Positions 22,678 to 32,903 of a stretch of 56,384 nt of DNA are shown here, one piece after another (positions within the stretch are counted from its first letter, which is position 1; every line of letters begins with the position of its first letter). Both the position numbers and the translations under genes were made by a program. A model generated the notes under the pieces. It was not told the DNA's origin. It ran no database searches and saw nothing but the letters and a program-made list of their open reading frames with translations. The DNA is from Bordetella parapertussis (GTDB taxonomy: Bacteria > Pseudomonadota > Gammaproteobacteria > Burkholderiales > SG8-39), in assembly GCA_945861875.1 (NCBI GenBank), contig CAMAWC010000001.1, forward strand, positions 105,805 to 162,188, read 5' to 3'.

Positions 22678-24177
22678 CTACGCCGCCCTCGCCTTGAGCT
22701 TTGCGATCATCGACGCCACCACCGGCCAGAACAACAGCACCAGGGCAAAGCCGGTGATGCCCCCGACCAGGCCGTTGGAGAAGAATATGCCGACATCGCC
22801 CTGCGACAACAGCATCGACTGGCGGAAAGAGTCCTCGGCACGATCGCCCAATACCAGCGCAAGCACCAGCGGCGCGAGCGGATAATTGAGCTTCTTGAAC
22901 AAATAGCCGACCACCCCAAAGCCCATCATCAGCCAGACATCGAACATGGAACCGTGCACGGTGTAGGCGCCGATGGCGCAGATCACCAGGATCACCGGCG
23001 CGATGATGGAAAACGGGATGCGCAGGATGGCGGCGAAAAACGGCACGCAGGTCAGCACGACAATCAGGCCGGCGATGTTGCCCAGGTACATGCTGGCGAT
23101 GAGTCCCCAGACAAAGTCCTTTTGCTCGACAAAGAGCAGCGGGCCGGGCTGCAGGCCCCAGATCAGCAGGCCGCCGAGCAGTACCGCGGCGGTGGGCGAT
23201 CCGGGCACACCCAATGTCAGCATCGGCAGCAAGGCGGCAGTGCCGGCCGCATGGGCCGCGGTCTCGGGAGCGACAACACCCTCAACCTGCCCTGTACCGA
23301 ACTTCGCGCCATCCCTGGAAAAGCGTTTGGCCACGCCATAGCTCATGAAGGACGCGGGCGTCGCCCCACCCGGAACAATGCCCATGAAGCAGCCCACCAG
23401 GGAGCTGCGGATGGAGGTGGCCCAGTAGCGCGGCAACTCCTTCCACGTCTCGAGCACGATCTTGGCGTTCATTTTTGCCTGTTTGCCCTTGAACGCCAGC
23501 CCTTCTTCCAGGGTCTGCAGAATTTCACCTATGCCAAACAGGCCGATCACCGCAATCAGGAAATCAAAGCCTTTGAGTAATTCGGTAAAACCGAAGGTCA
23601 GCCGAAGTTGTCCCGTAACAGTGTCAAGGCCCACCGCAGCCAGCGCAAATCCAATCATCATCGCCGCAACCGTCTTTACCGCCGCTCCCTTTGCCATGCC
23701 CACGAAGGCGCAAAAGGTGAGCAGGTAGACGGAGAAAAATTCCGGCGGTCCGAACTCCAGGGCGAATTTGGCAACGAGCGGCGACAGGAAGGTGATCATG
23801 ATCACCGCCACCAGCGCGCCGATGAAAGACGAGGTAAAGGCCGCGGTCAGCGCCGCCCCGGCACGCCCCTTTTGCGCCAGCGGATAACCGTCGAAGGTGG
23901 TGGCAACCGACCAGGGTTCACCCGGTATGTTGAACAGAATCGAGGTAATGGCGCCGCCGAACAAGGCGCCCCAGTAAATGCACGAGAGCATGATGATGGC
24001 CGAAGTCGGCGACATGCTGAAAGTCAGCGGCAGCAGGATGGCGACACCGTTGGCACCGCCCAGCCCCGGCAGCACGCCGATGATCACACCGAGAATCACG
24101 CCGACGAACATCAACAGGACATTGAATGGCGACAGCGCAACGCTGAAGCCGTGCATCAGGGAATTGATTTCATCCAT
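22678..24177 (-). CDS. tctA: Tripartite tricarboxylate transporter, large permease TctA
   Basis: 499 residues, about 10-12 membrane helices, the usual length. Family signatures: GVIIGVLPGLGGANGVAILLP near the N-terminus, FGGAITSILFNIPGEPWSVAT, and the second half MGIVPGGATPASFMSYG. ATG at 24175-24177, GAGGA upstream, 10 bases after tctB. Last gene of tctC-tctB-tctA. The substrate of the tct family is a carboxylate; closeness to the oxalate operon and a shared operator suggest oxalate or another di/tricarboxylate here. Confidence 0.92.
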   Translation of the reverse strand: MDEINSLMHGFSVALSPFNVLLMFVGVILGVIIGVLPGLGGANGVAILLPLTFSMSPTSAIIMLSCIYWGALFGGAITSILFNIPGEPWSVATTFDGYPLAQKGRAGAALTAAFTSSFIGALVAVIMITFLSPLVAKFALEFGPPEFFSVYLLTFCAFVGMAKGAAVKTVAAMMIGFALAAVGLDTVTGQLRLTFGFTELLKGFDFLIAVIGLFGIGEILQTLEEGLAFKGKQAKMNAKIVLETWKELPRYWATSIRSSLVGCFMGIVPGGATPASFMSYGVAKRFSRDGAKFGTGQVEGVVAPETAAHAAGTAALLPMLTLGVPGSPTAAVLLGGLLIWGLQPGPLLFVEQKDFVWGLIASMYLGNIAGLIVVLTCVPFFAAILRIPFSIIAPVILVICAIGAYTVHGSMFDVWLMMGFGVVGYLFKKLNYPLAPLVLALVLGDRAEDSFRQSMLLSQGDVGIFFSNGLVGGITGFALVLLFWPVVASMIAKLKARAA

Positions 24178-24187
24178 GCGCGAGTCC

Positions 24188-24697
24188 TCAGGCCAGGCCG
24201 AGCGCGGTTTCAAGCGGGCCCTTGGGCAGGGGCACTTTGAACCAGATTTCGAACATCAGGAAAAACACAAGGTTGACGCCAAGCGCCACCGGCACGATTT
24301 TCAACCAGGCATATTTGCCCAGCCACCACATGAAGAACGCGATGTAAATGACAGATGCGACATAAATGCCCAGAAACACAATCAGCCCGACGTAAACAGT
24401 CGTGGGTACCAGCACCGACATCACCAACTTGAGCTGGCCGCGGGATACGAAAGACTCGGCGTTACTGGTGCGAAAAGCCCGTATCAAGGTGACCACACTG
24501 GAAAAGCAGATCAGCAATCCGATGTAAAACGGAAAGTAACCGGCCTTGGGACCCTCATCACCCCAGCTTATGCCCAGCCGAAGACTGTCGGTTATGACAA
24601 CGGCACCAAACAAAAGGATGATGGCTGCAACGGCAATCTCGACCGACTTGCTCGAGGCCGCGGGTTGGTCCGCGGCTTGATCTTTCTGCTCTTCCAT
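24188..24697 (-). CDS. tctB: Tripartite tricarboxylate transporter, small permease TctB
   Basis: 169 residues with four predicted membrane helices (for example VEIAVAAIILLFGAVVITDSL in part, and YVASVIYIAFFMWWLG) and the PKAGYFPFYIGLL motif typical of TctB. ATG at 24695-24697 directly behind a G-run. Between tctC and tctA, completing the transporter. Confidence 0.88.
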   Translation of the reverse strand: MEEQKDQAADQPAASSKSVEIAVAAIILLFGAVVITDSLRLGISWGDEGPKAGYFPFYIGLLICFSSVVTLIRAFRTSNAESFVSRGQLKLVMSVLVPTTVYVGLIVFLGIYVASVIYIAFFMWWLGKYAWLKIVPVALGVNLVFFLMFEIWFKVPLPKGPLETALGLA

Positions 24698-24775
24698 TCC
24701 CCCCCCCTGCCACCGGTCTAGGCGCCGGCATGTTCAGAATTGACATCGCCGGCTTGTGCCGGCGACGTCGGGATA

Positions 24776-25792
24776 TTACTTGCCCCCGAGGAACCCGGCG
24801 GACTTCATCAGCATCAGGTGCCTTGCTTCTTCCTTGGCCACCCAATCGGCGTAGGGCTTGCCGTTGATGTAGGTGGTATTAAACGCGCCCCGCTCCATGA
24901 ATTCCTTCCACTCGGGCGTGTCGTGCACCTTCTTGAGCAAATCAATATAGAACTGGACCTGATCAGCTGTGACCCCGCCCGCCATGAAAATACCACGCAA
25001 CATCAAATACTCGATGTCGAGTCCCGACTGCTTGCAGGTCGGAATGTCGCCCCAGGACATGTCCTTGGTGACCTTTTCCTTGTAAGGCAGGCGCACATTG
25101 TCAAAAACACATAACGGGCGCAACTTGCCCGCGCGCCACTGCGCCACCGCCTCGATCGGGTTGTTCACGCTCGAATCGACGTGCTTGCCAACGAGTTGAA
25201 CCGCAACATCACCGCCGCCGCGAAACGGGATGTAAATAAACTTGGTGTCGGTCTGCTTTTCCAAGGCGACGGTAATGATCTGGTCTTCCTGCTTTGACCC
25301 GGTGCCACCCATTTTCATCTTGTTCGGGCCGGCTTTTTTTACCGCATCAACGTATTCCTTGGCCGTTTTGTAGGGTGAATCGGCATTGACCCAGAGCACA
25401 AACTGGTCAAGCGCCATCATCTGCACCGGTGTCAGATCGCGCCAGTTGAACGGCACGCCTGTAGCCAGCGGCGTGGTGAACAGGTTGGACAGGGTGATGA
25501 TGATCTTGTGCGGGTCGCCCTTGGCGCCCTTGACCTCAAGAAAACCTTCCGCGCCGGCCCCACCGCCCTTGTTGAGCACCACCATGGGCTGTTTCATCAA
25601 CTTGTTTTTGGCGACAATCCCCTGGATGAAGCGCGCCATCTGGTCGGCGCCGCCGCCGGTACCGGCGGGCACGATGAACTCGACCGTTTTGGTCGGCTCC
25701 CAGGCGAGGGTCGCGTTTGCGCTTAACAGCGTCAGGGTTCCCACTACGGCGGCACAGAGCCGGCGCAGGACAGAGTAATTAGGTGTATGCAA
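24776..25792 (-). CDS. tctC: Tripartite tricarboxylate transporter substrate-binding protein TctC (Bug type)
   Basis: 338 residues with a signal peptide (RRLCAAVVGTLTLLSANATLA) and the Bug fold: VEFIVPAGTGGGADQMARFI, PMVVLNKGGGAGAEGF, FIYIPFRGGGDVAVQLVG. TTG start at 25790-25792 with GGAGG seven bases upstream. It leads tctCBA, with a leader of about 143 bases and an activator-type promoter. The ligand cannot be told from sequence; Bug proteins bind carboxylates. Confidence 0.9.
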   Translation of the reverse strand: MHTPNYSVLRRLCAAVVGTLTLLSANATLAWEPTKTVEFIVPAGTGGGADQMARFIQGIVAKNKLMKQPMVVLNKGGGAGAEGFLEVKGAKGDPHKIIITLSNLFTTPLATGVPFNWRDLTPVQMMALDQFVLWVNADSPYKTAKEYVDAVKKAGPNKMKMGGTGSKQEDQIITVALEKQTDTKFIYIPFRGGGDVAVQLVGKHVDSSVNNPIEAVAQWRAGKLRPLCVFDNVRLPYKEKVTKDMSWGDIPTCKQSGLDIEYLMLRGIFMAGGVTADQVQFYIDLLKKVHDTPEWKEFMERGAFNTTYINGKPYADWVAKEEARHLMLMKSAGFLGGK

Positions 25793-25941
25793 GATGATCC
25801 TCCAATGTACGGTGACAACCGACTAACAGTTGGGATTGACCGGGGCCGGCTTATAGTGCGGAAAACCGCTCCCCACAGCCCGCCCTCTCCACTGCCGTCA
25901 CCACAACCAAAGCCTTAAGACCATGGTTGTGAGACTGAAGT

Positions 25942-25947
25942 ATTGTG
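25942..25947 (-). promoter_or_regulatory. -10 element of tctCBA
   Basis: CACAAT on the minus strand, exactly where a -10 should lie if the operator at 25970-25983 is centred at -41.5. The predicted transcription start is 25935. Confidence 0.5.
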
Positions 25948-25969
25948 GGATGACCGTCAGGAAAATAAC

Positions 25970-25983
25970 TTGACCTGCGTCAA
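25970..25983. promoter_or_regulatory. Crp/Fnr-type operator upstream of tctCBA
   Basis: TTGACCTGCGTCAA, a perfect TTGAC-N4-GTCAA palindrome in the 210-base gap between terC and tctC, with the same class II geometry as at oxc. Confidence 0.7.
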
Positions 25984-26002
25984 GAGAATAAATATGCGCC
26001 TA

Positions 26003-26716
26003 TCATGCGTCCGGCTTGCCGTCCACTGTCACCGCAACGGCGGACTTTTTCTTCGCCAGAACCTTGCCCACCACCAGCACGATGGCCACACCGGCGATTG
26101 CGGCGATTTCATGCAGCATCGGCATGTTGGCATCCACCCAATCCTTGACCGCCGGATCAGTTACCGCCATTTCGCCGGCAACATAGCCGAGCAGGCCGCC
26201 GCCGATGGTAATGATGACCGGAAAGCGCTCCATCAGCTTGAGCAGCATGGTCGCGCCAAATATGACCAGCGGAATACTGATGGCAAGGCCGATTACAAGC
26301 AACGACACGCTGCCCTTGGCTGCCGCGGCCACGCCGATGACGTTGTCCAGGCTCATCACCAAGTCGGCGATCAGTATGGTCTTGATGGCAGCAATAAGAT
26401 TGCTGTGTGACTCAATGTGCTCGTCGCCATCGTCGGGCAACAGCAACTGGATACCGATCCAGATCAGCAGCACTGCGCCGATCAGTTTCAGATAAGGCAG
26501 GGTGAGCAGCACCACTGCGAACAGCGTCAGCACGATACGCATCGCGATTGCCGCGCCGGCACCCCAGGCGATCGCCTTTTTCTGCTGGTGCGGTGGCAGC
26601 GAACGCGCAGCCAGCGCGATGACCACGGCGTTATCGCCGGAGAGCACGATATTGATGCCGATGATTTGCATCAAAGGGATCCAGAATTGCTGCGGCGAGC
26701 TGAGGAATTCCATCAT
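26003..26716 (-). CDS. TerC/YjbE-family integral membrane protein
   Basis: 237 residues, about seven membrane helices. The paired acidic motifs of the family are present: LSGDNAVVIALAAR near the N-terminus and VMSLDNVIGVAAAAKG in the middle. The family is linked to metal-ion (mainly manganese) efflux, often to load exported enzymes. The start is one of two adjacent ATGs (26714-26716 preferred). It has its own promoter; no yybP-ykoY manganese riboswitch is visible upstream. It ends 20 bases before the tct operator. Confidence 0.88.
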   Translation of the reverse strand: MMEFLSSPQQFWIPLMQIIGINIVLSGDNAVVIALAARSLPPHQQKKAIAWGAGAAIAMRIVLTLFAVVLLTLPYLKLIGAVLLIWIGIQLLLPDDGDEHIESHSNLIAAIKTILIADLVMSLDNVIGVAAAAKGSVSLLVIGLAISIPLVIFGATMLLKLMERFPVIITIGGGLLGYVAGEMAVTDPAVKDWVDANMPMLHEIAAIAGVAIVLVVGKVLAKKKSAVAVTVDGKPDA

Positions 26717-26752
26717 GTCTTTAGGTCCGGATGAATGACAAAAGTGGCGCGT

Positions 26753-26780
26753 ATTGTACACGCGGGGTCTGGAAGGCCAA
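26753..26780 (-). promoter_or_regulatory. Sigma-70 promoter of terC
   Basis: Minus strand: TTGGCC (26775-26780), 16-base spacer, TACAAT (26753-26758). The -10 is good and sits 37 bases before the start codon. Confidence 0.5.
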
Positions 26781-26829
26781 CAGCAGATTCTTGCATATTA
26801 CCGGCACGGCTCCTGCCCGTCCCGCCCGC

Positions 26830-27705
26830 TTAACACGGTGCGACAGACTTGACATGGTCCAGTATCGCACCCGGGGCAGCCAGCCAGGCACGGTCATCGG
26901 CAACAATATGCTGCAGCGCACGGCGCAATTCGCGCAGGCGGTGCGGCTGGCCGACAATGTATGGATGCAGGGCGATCCCCATCACCAGCGGCTGGTGTGC
27001 ACTTTGGGTTTTCATTTCTTCGTAACAGCCGATGATCATGTCGGCAAATTCCGCCGCCGAATTCTGCCGCGCGACAATGGCCGGAATGTCATTGATTTCC
27101 TGCGGATAGGGGACGGACCAGAACTCGCCCGCACGCGTCGCAAACGGCAGCGGCTGGTCATCGTGGCACCAGTTGAGCGTGTAATCGAAGCCCGCCTCCT
27201 TGAGTAAGTCGGGTGTGCTGCGCGACTCGGCAATCCAGGGCGACAGCCAGCCGCGCGCCTTCCTGCCCTCCTCCTTTTCGATGCGCGTCATGCAGGCGCG
27301 GATGAGCGCCGCTTCTTCGGCTTCGCTCATGTCGCTCTGGCGTTCCGAATTGGTATGGCCGTGCCCCACGACCTCATCACCCCGGGCCCGGTGCGCCGCC
27401 ATCAGCTCAGGGCAGTAATCGTAGATGGCCGTGTTCGCCAGCACCGCGACCGGCAGTCGCAGCGCGTCAAACAGTTCGAGCAACCGCCATGCACCGACAC
27501 GGTTGCCATAATCACGCCAGGCATAATTGAGCACGTCGGGTTCGGCGCTGGGAGCAAGCTTGGCCCCCATGCCGCGACCGAATTCAAAATGTTCCAGATT
27601 GATTGCAAGGTAGACCGCGAGCCGCCGGCCACCCGGCCAGCTGTAATCGGGACGGTGGGAAATCGCCGAATAGGCATAGCGTGCGTGGGTGGCGAGCGGC
27701 GTCAT
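26830..27705 (-). CDS. Polysaccharide deacetylase-family (PuuE-like) protein
   Basis: 291 residues of the CE4/NodB superfamily: AVYLAINLEHFEFG, PVAVLANTAIYDYCPEL, EVVGHGHTNSERQSDMS, GWLSPWIAESRSTPDLLKEA and the late WSVPYPQEIND. This pattern fits the PuuE/allantoinase-like branch, whose members act on small amide substrates rather than polymers. No signal peptide, so cytoplasmic. ATG at 27703-27705 with a weak RBS. It stands between terC and the small-protein cluster and may be transcribed alone. The true substrate is unknown. Confidence 0.75.
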   Translation of the reverse strand: MTPLATHARYAYSAISHRPDYSWPGGRRLAVYLAINLEHFEFGRGMGAKLAPSAEPDVLNYAWRDYGNRVGAWRLLELFDALRLPVAVLANTAIYDYCPELMAAHRARGDEVVGHGHTNSERQSDMSEAEEAALIRACMTRIEKEEGRKARGWLSPWIAESRSTPDLLKEAGFDYTLNWCHDDQPLPFATRAGEFWSVPYPQEINDIPAIVARQNSAAEFADMIIGCYEEMKTQSAHQPLVMGIALHPYIVGQPHRLRELRRALQHIVADDRAWLAAPGAILDHVKSVAPC

Positions 27706-27868
27706 CGGTAAGCTTTCGTGCGCATGGGATGCGGCATATTACCAGCCCCCGAAGGCGCGTATTCGCCGAGCCACAACCACCGCAAACCCGCACCAGGCAA
27801 GGGTTTCCAGCCGTTATGGTTGCCAATTCCGGCAACACCATCTGGAACGCCGGGCGCGCGCCCTCAAC

Positions 27869-28162
27869 TCAGCCCGGACAAATGCGCAAAAAATGCCGCG
27901 CCGCCTTGGTCGCAACCCAGGGCGCGGTTTTGGCGTCGAACTCGCGGTAATGCGTTGTTGTCAGGTGCGCGTCAAAGGCCGCCCGGTCGTCATACAGTTC
28001 GTAGAGGAATATTTTCGCCGGGTCGTCGGGCGCCACCGACACGTCAAACTGACGGCAGCCCGGTTCGTCGTCAAGCGATGCGCTGGCATTTTTCACCATC
28101 TCGGTGCGAAACGCATCCGCGTGTTCGGGCTTGGCGACAAAATCTACGATGACGACATACAT
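27869..28162 (-). CDS. Antibiotic biosynthesis monooxygenase-domain (ABM) protein
   Basis: 97 residues, a single ABM/dimeric alpha-beta barrel: YVVIVDFVAKPEHADAF, EPGCRQFDVSVAPDDP, FLYELYDDRAAFDAHL. Such proteins are quinol monooxygenases or heme/aldehyde-handling enzymes. The ATG at 28160-28162 is preferred because GAGGT precedes it. 24 bases after the gene at 28187-28858, so co-transcribed with the SDR cluster. Confidence 0.8.
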   Translation of the reverse strand: MYVVIVDFVAKPEHADAFRTEMVKNASASLDDEPGCRQFDVSVAPDDPAKIFLYELYDDRAAFDAHLTTTHYREFDAKTAPWVATKAARHFLRICPG

Positions 28163-28186
28163 GGCGGTACCTCGCAAATTTGAACG

Positions 28187-28858
28187 CTAAGCCGGCTGAA
28201 ACTGCAACTGGTATAGCCCTGTCGCCAGGTCATGCGCCCCGGCGCCGGACAGCAAGGCCGCCGGGAGCAGCTCCGCGCACGCATCCTCCAGCGCCTTGCG
28301 CTCGCCGCCGCCCTCGACCAGCACCACCCAGTTGGGCGTCAAGGCCTTGTTGGGCCGGGATTTCTTTTCCGCCGTCTGCACAGCGCTCGCCTCCATATCG
28401 CCCAGACACAAGTGGGCCCCGACTATCCCCGATCGCGCGGCGAGTGCACGCAACGCCGTCTCGACCAGTGCGCGGTGCGCCGCGCCTTGTTCCGGCGCAA
28501 CGTCGTAGCGCCAGGTCATCAGCATCCCGCCCTGCCCGCTGCCCAGCGTCAGGGCGACACGGCACAACGAACGCACATTACCGTAAAGTTGCGGTGCAAC
28601 GCGGCGCGTCATGGCGCTTGGATTCTCCAGTCTGGCGAGGTAGTCCGGCCCGGTCAGCACGTCCAGCGATTGCGCCTCATAGAGCGTGCAAAACTCCGGC
28701 GCGCCGTGCAGGGCAACATAGCGCCGCCCGCGCAGGAAGCCCGGAATGCCGACGCGCTCTGCCATGTGCTCGCGGTTATGCCATTCAAAATAGTCCGCGC
28801 GCGCCGCAATCGGCACGTCATGCCATATCGTCACCGCCGCATTGCCGAGCAAGCTCAT
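28187..28858 (-). CDS. Hypothetical protein, probable double dimeric alpha-beta barrel
   Basis: 223 residues, no signal peptide or membrane helix. The N-terminal half (ADYFEWHNREHMAERVGIPGF LRGRRYVAL, split here) has the WHNxEH pattern seen in EthD-like barrels; the C-terminal half (PNWVVLVEGGGERKALEDAC) looks like a second barrel. ATG at 28856-28858. Between the SDR gene and the ABM gene, suggesting a shared catabolic role. I do not recognise a named function. Confidence 0.7.
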   Translation of the reverse strand: MSLLGNAAVTIWHDVPIAARADYFEWHNREHMAERVGIPGFLRGRRYVALHGAPEFCTLYEAQSLDVLTGPDYLARLENPSAMTRRVAPQLYGNVRSLCRVALTLGSGQGGMLMTWRYDVAPEQGAAHRALVETALRALAARSGIVGAHLCLGDMEASAVQTAEKKSRPNKALTPNWVVLVEGGGERKALEDACAELLPAALLSGAGAHDLATGLYQLQFQPA

Positions 28859-28899
28859 GTCATTTCGCCTTTTTGTATTTTGCAGGAATCAAGCATCAG

Positions 28900-29646
28900 T
28901 CAGTACGTGCTGCGACCGCCGGACAAATCGAACGCCGCGCCGGTTGAAAAGGAACAATCGCCGGAACTGAGCCAGACCACCAGGCGCGCAATCTCCTCGA
29001 GGTCGAGCATTCGGCCCAGCGGCGTTCGCGCCACCGTCTGCGCCAGCCGCTCGGCCGGCACATCCTTTGAAAATGCGGTCCGCACCGCACCCGGGGTAAT
29101 GCAGTTGACCAGAATCGCATCCCCGGCGACCTCCATTGCCATCGCCTTGGTGAGGCCGATAATACCGGCCTTGGACGCGCTGTAGGCGGCTGATCCGGCC
29201 TTGCCCTCCTTGCCATTGGCCGAAGACACATTGACGATATGGCCGCGCTGCGGCGTCGCGGCCTGGGCACGCATCAGTGGAAGAATCGCGCGCGAGCACA
29301 GCATGGCACCGAGCAGGTTGATGTCCAGAACGCGTCGCAGATCTTCCACGCTGGTTTCCCAAAGCGGCTTGATCTCACCAAGGACGCCGGCATTGTTGAC
29401 CAGCACGTCGATGCGACCGAATGCTTCGGCGTCAGCCTTGGCGGCGGCTGATACCTGGGCGGCGTCGGTGATATCGACCTGGCGGCCTTGCATCCGCGCG
29501 CCAGTCAACTCATGCACCTTCGCCGAGACATCCCACAAGCTCACCGCGGCACCGCAATCGCGCAGCATCCCGCCCACCGCCTGCCCGATGCCGCCGGCGC
29601 CACCCGTGACGATGGCGTATTTTCCCGCAAGATCATAGGCGTTCAA
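28900..29646 (-). CDS. Short-chain dehydrogenase/reductase
   Basis: 248 residues, classical SDR: TGGAGGIG (NAD(P) loop), NNAGVLGE, NVSSANG with Ser, AYSASKAG with the YxxxK pair, and a C-terminal FDLSGGRSTY. The start is a TTG at 29644-29646, two bases after the Bug-protein stop; no ATG fits before the Rossmann loop, so translation is probably coupled. Substrate unknown; the neighbourhood suggests a hydroxy acid or alcohol. Confidence 0.85.
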   Translation of the reverse strand: MNAYDLAGKYAIVTGGAGGIGQAVGGMLRDCGAAVSLWDVSAKVHELTGARMQGRQVDITDAAQVSAAAKADAEAFGRIDVLVNNAGVLGEIKPLWETSVEDLRRVLDINLLGAMLCSRAILPLMRAQAATPQRGHIVNVSSANGKEGKAGSAAYSASKAGIIGLTKAMAMEVAGDAILVNCITPGAVRTAFSKDVPAERLAQTVARTPLGRMLDLEEIARLVVWLSSGDCSFSTGAAFDLSGGRSTY

Positions 29647-29648
29647 GC

Positions 29649-30593
29649 CTATTCCAGCGGCATCTTGGCGCGCGTTGCGACGTCCTTCACGGTCACCATC
29701 TGGCTTCGCACCAGGGCGGCGAACGCTTCCGGTGTGGTCGCCACCGGCTCGGCGCCCAATGCGGTAAAACGCGCCGCCACATCGGGCATCATCACGATCT
29801 TGTTGAATTCCGCGTTCAATCGCCGCACCACCGCCGGCGGCGTACCCGCCGCGGCGAAAATTCCATACCACACGGTGACCTCGTAGCCGGGCACCCCGGC
29901 CTCGCCCACCGTCGGCACATCGGGCATCAGGGAGGTGCGTTTCGGGCTGGTCACGGCGAGTGCGCGCAGCCTGCCCGAAGCGATGTGCGGCGCCACCGTC
30001 GCCGAATCGGTGATGGTGAGATCGGACTCGCCGGTCAGCACCGCGATGGTCGCCGGGTTGCTGCCCTTGTAAGGAACGAAGGTGAATTCGGTGTTGGTTT
30101 GCAGCCGGAACTGCTCGCCGAGGATGCGATTGGTCAGGCCGCCCTGGGCGAAGTTCAGTTTGCCCGGATTGCGCCTTGCGTACTCCACCAGCTCAACGAC
30201 GTTTTTCGCCGGCACCTTCGGGTTGACGACAATGACAAAGGGCAGCGCCAGCAACTGCGCCACCGGCTCCATCGCTCCCGGATCGTAAGGCAGGGTTCGC
30301 GTCACCGCGGGGTGGACGGCAAAACCCAGCGTATCGATGAGCAGGGTATAACCGTCGGACGGTGATTTGGCGACAAACTCGTTGGCGATCTGACCGTTGG
30401 CGCCGGTGCGGTTCTCGACAATCACCGGCTGCTTGTAGATGTCGCTCAACTTGGGCGCCAGCAATCGCGCGACGATGTCGAGGCCGCCGCCGGGCGAGAA
30501 GGGCGAAACAATACGCGTCAGGCGATCCGGATATTGCGCCAGGGCGGCGGGCGCGACCGCCAGCAAAAAACACAACAGCAGATTTTTTAACAC
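29649..30593 (-). CDS. Bug-family periplasmic substrate-binding protein
   Basis: 314 residues with a signal peptide (LLLCFLLAVAPAALA) and the Bug signature: IVSPFSPGGGLDIVARLLA, VIVENRTGANGQIANEFVA, FVPYKGSNPATIAVLTGE, PDVPTVGEAGVPGYEV. GTG start at 30591-30593 with AAGGAGGG six bases upstream. It stands alone, without TctA/TctB partners, as is common in betaproteobacteria. Ligand unknown. Downstream of sucD and coupled to the SDR gene. Confidence 0.88.
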   Translation of the reverse strand: MLKNLLLCFLLAVAPAALAQYPDRLTRIVSPFSPGGGLDIVARLLAPKLSDIYKQPVIVENRTGANGQIANEFVAKSPSDGYTLLIDTLGFAVHPAVTRTLPYDPGAMEPVAQLLALPFVIVVNPKVPAKNVVELVEYARRNPGKLNFAQGGLTNRILGEQFRLQTNTEFTFVPYKGSNPATIAVLTGESDLTITDSATVAPHIASGRLRALAVTSPKRTSLMPDVPTVGEAGVPGYEVTVWYGIFAAAGTPPAVVRRLNAEFNKIVMMPDVAARFTALGAEPVATTPEAFAALVRSQMVTVKDVATRAKMPLE

Positions 30594-30697
30594 CGCAAAC
30601 CCTCCTTTTTTCCAAAGGCGGCGGAGTGCGCGTTTGCCGGCAGCCTTTGACTGCCCGCCTGCGTCGAATTTCGCCCCGCCCTGCGCGCGCCTGCGCT

Positions 30698-31579
30698 TCA
30701 GATCACCGTCTTGAGCAACCTGCCCATATCGGCCGGGTTCTTGGTGGTCTTGATGCCGCAGGCTTCCATGACGTCGAGTTTTTCCTGCGCCGTGCCCTTG
30801 CCGCCCGAAATGATCGCGCCGGCATGGCCCATGCGCTTGCCCTCCGGTGCGGTCACGCCGGCGATAAAACCGACCACCGGCTTTTTCATGTTGGCCTTGA
30901 TCCACTCGGCGCAGGTTTCCTCGTCCGAGCCGCCGATCTCACCGACCATGATCACGGCGTCGGTTTCCGCGTCGTCGTTGAACATTTTCATCACGTCGAT
31001 GTGCTTCAAACCGTTGACCGGGTCGCCGCCGATGCCGACACAGGTCGACTGGCCGAGGCCCAGGTCCATCAACTGCCCCACCGCCTCGTAGGTCAGCGTG
31101 CCCGAACGCGACACCACGCCGATGCGGCCCTTTTTGTGGATGTGGCCGGGCATGATGCCAATTTTTATTTCGTCGGGCGTGATGACGCCGGGGCAGTTGG
31201 GGCCAACCAGGATGGACTTGCGCCCCTGTTTGGCCATCCTGTCCTTCACTTCGATCATGTCGCGCACCGGGATGCCCTCGGTAATGCAAATCACCAGCTC
31301 AAGGTCGGCCTCGATCGCCTCCCAGATGGCCGCGGCGGCAAAAGGCGGCGGCACGTAAATCACCGATACGTTCGCGCCCGTCTGCTTTTTGGCTTCGGCG
31401 ACGGTGCCAAAAATCGGGATGTCCTCGAAGGACTCGCCGGCTTTTTTCGGATTCACGCCGGCGACATAGCAGTTCTTGCCGTTGGCGTATTCCTTGCCCA
31501 TTTTGGTGTGGAACTGGCCGGTCTTGCCGGTGATCCCTTGCGTCATCACACGCGAGTTCTTGTTGATCAGGATAGACAT
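30698..31579 (-). CDS. sucD: Succinyl-CoA synthetase alpha subunit
   Basis: 293 residues. [43 protein letters not shown], and the active-site His in [12 protein letters not shown] are all present. ATG at 31577-31579 with AAGGAG six bases upstream. Follows sucC by 95 bases. Forms the SucCD complex of the TCA cycle; here the pair is not next to sucAB or other TCA genes. Confidence 0.95.
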   Translation of the reverse strand: MSILINKNSRVMTQGITGKTGQFHTKMGKEYANGKNCYVAGVNPKKAGESFEDIPIFGTVAEAKKQTGANVSVIYVPPPFAAAAIWEAIEADLELVICITEGIPVRDMIEVKDRMAKQGRKSILVGPNCPGVITPDEIKIGIMPGHIHKKGRIGVVSRSGTLTYEAVGQLMDLGLGQSTCVGIGGDPVNGLKHIDVMKMFNDDAETDAVIMVGEIGGSDEETCAEWIKANMKKPVVGFIAGVTAPEGKRMGHAGAIISGGKGTAQEKLDVMEACGIKTTKNPADMGRLLKTVI

Positions 31580-31674
31580 GCTGTTCTCCTTGGAACCGCT
31601 TGCAACGACGTTTCGCAAGCGGCCGATTTAGGGGAGTATGAGGGGAGATATCCCCTCATGTCGTAAACCAACAT

Positions 31675-32835
<1,161 letters not shown>

Positions 32836-32889
32836 CTTCACTCCCCCTTGAATGTGCTTGCAGTGTCACGCCACGCGCCGACCGGCGCC

Positions 32890-32903
32890 TTGACCGCCGT
32901 CAA
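32890..32903. promoter_or_regulatory. Crp/Fnr-type operator upstream of sucC
   Basis: TTGACCGCCGTCAA, a perfect TTGAC-N4-GTCAA palindrome overlapping the stop codon of the DUF2889 gene. With the -41.5 geometry the -10 would be GACACT (32862-32867), a weak match, and the leader would be about 20 bases. Confidence 0.5.

Noticed and set aside
26717-26829. Possible manganese (yybP-ykoY) riboswitch before terC
   Set aside because: The gap holds a sigma-70 promoter close to the start codon and no matching paired elements.
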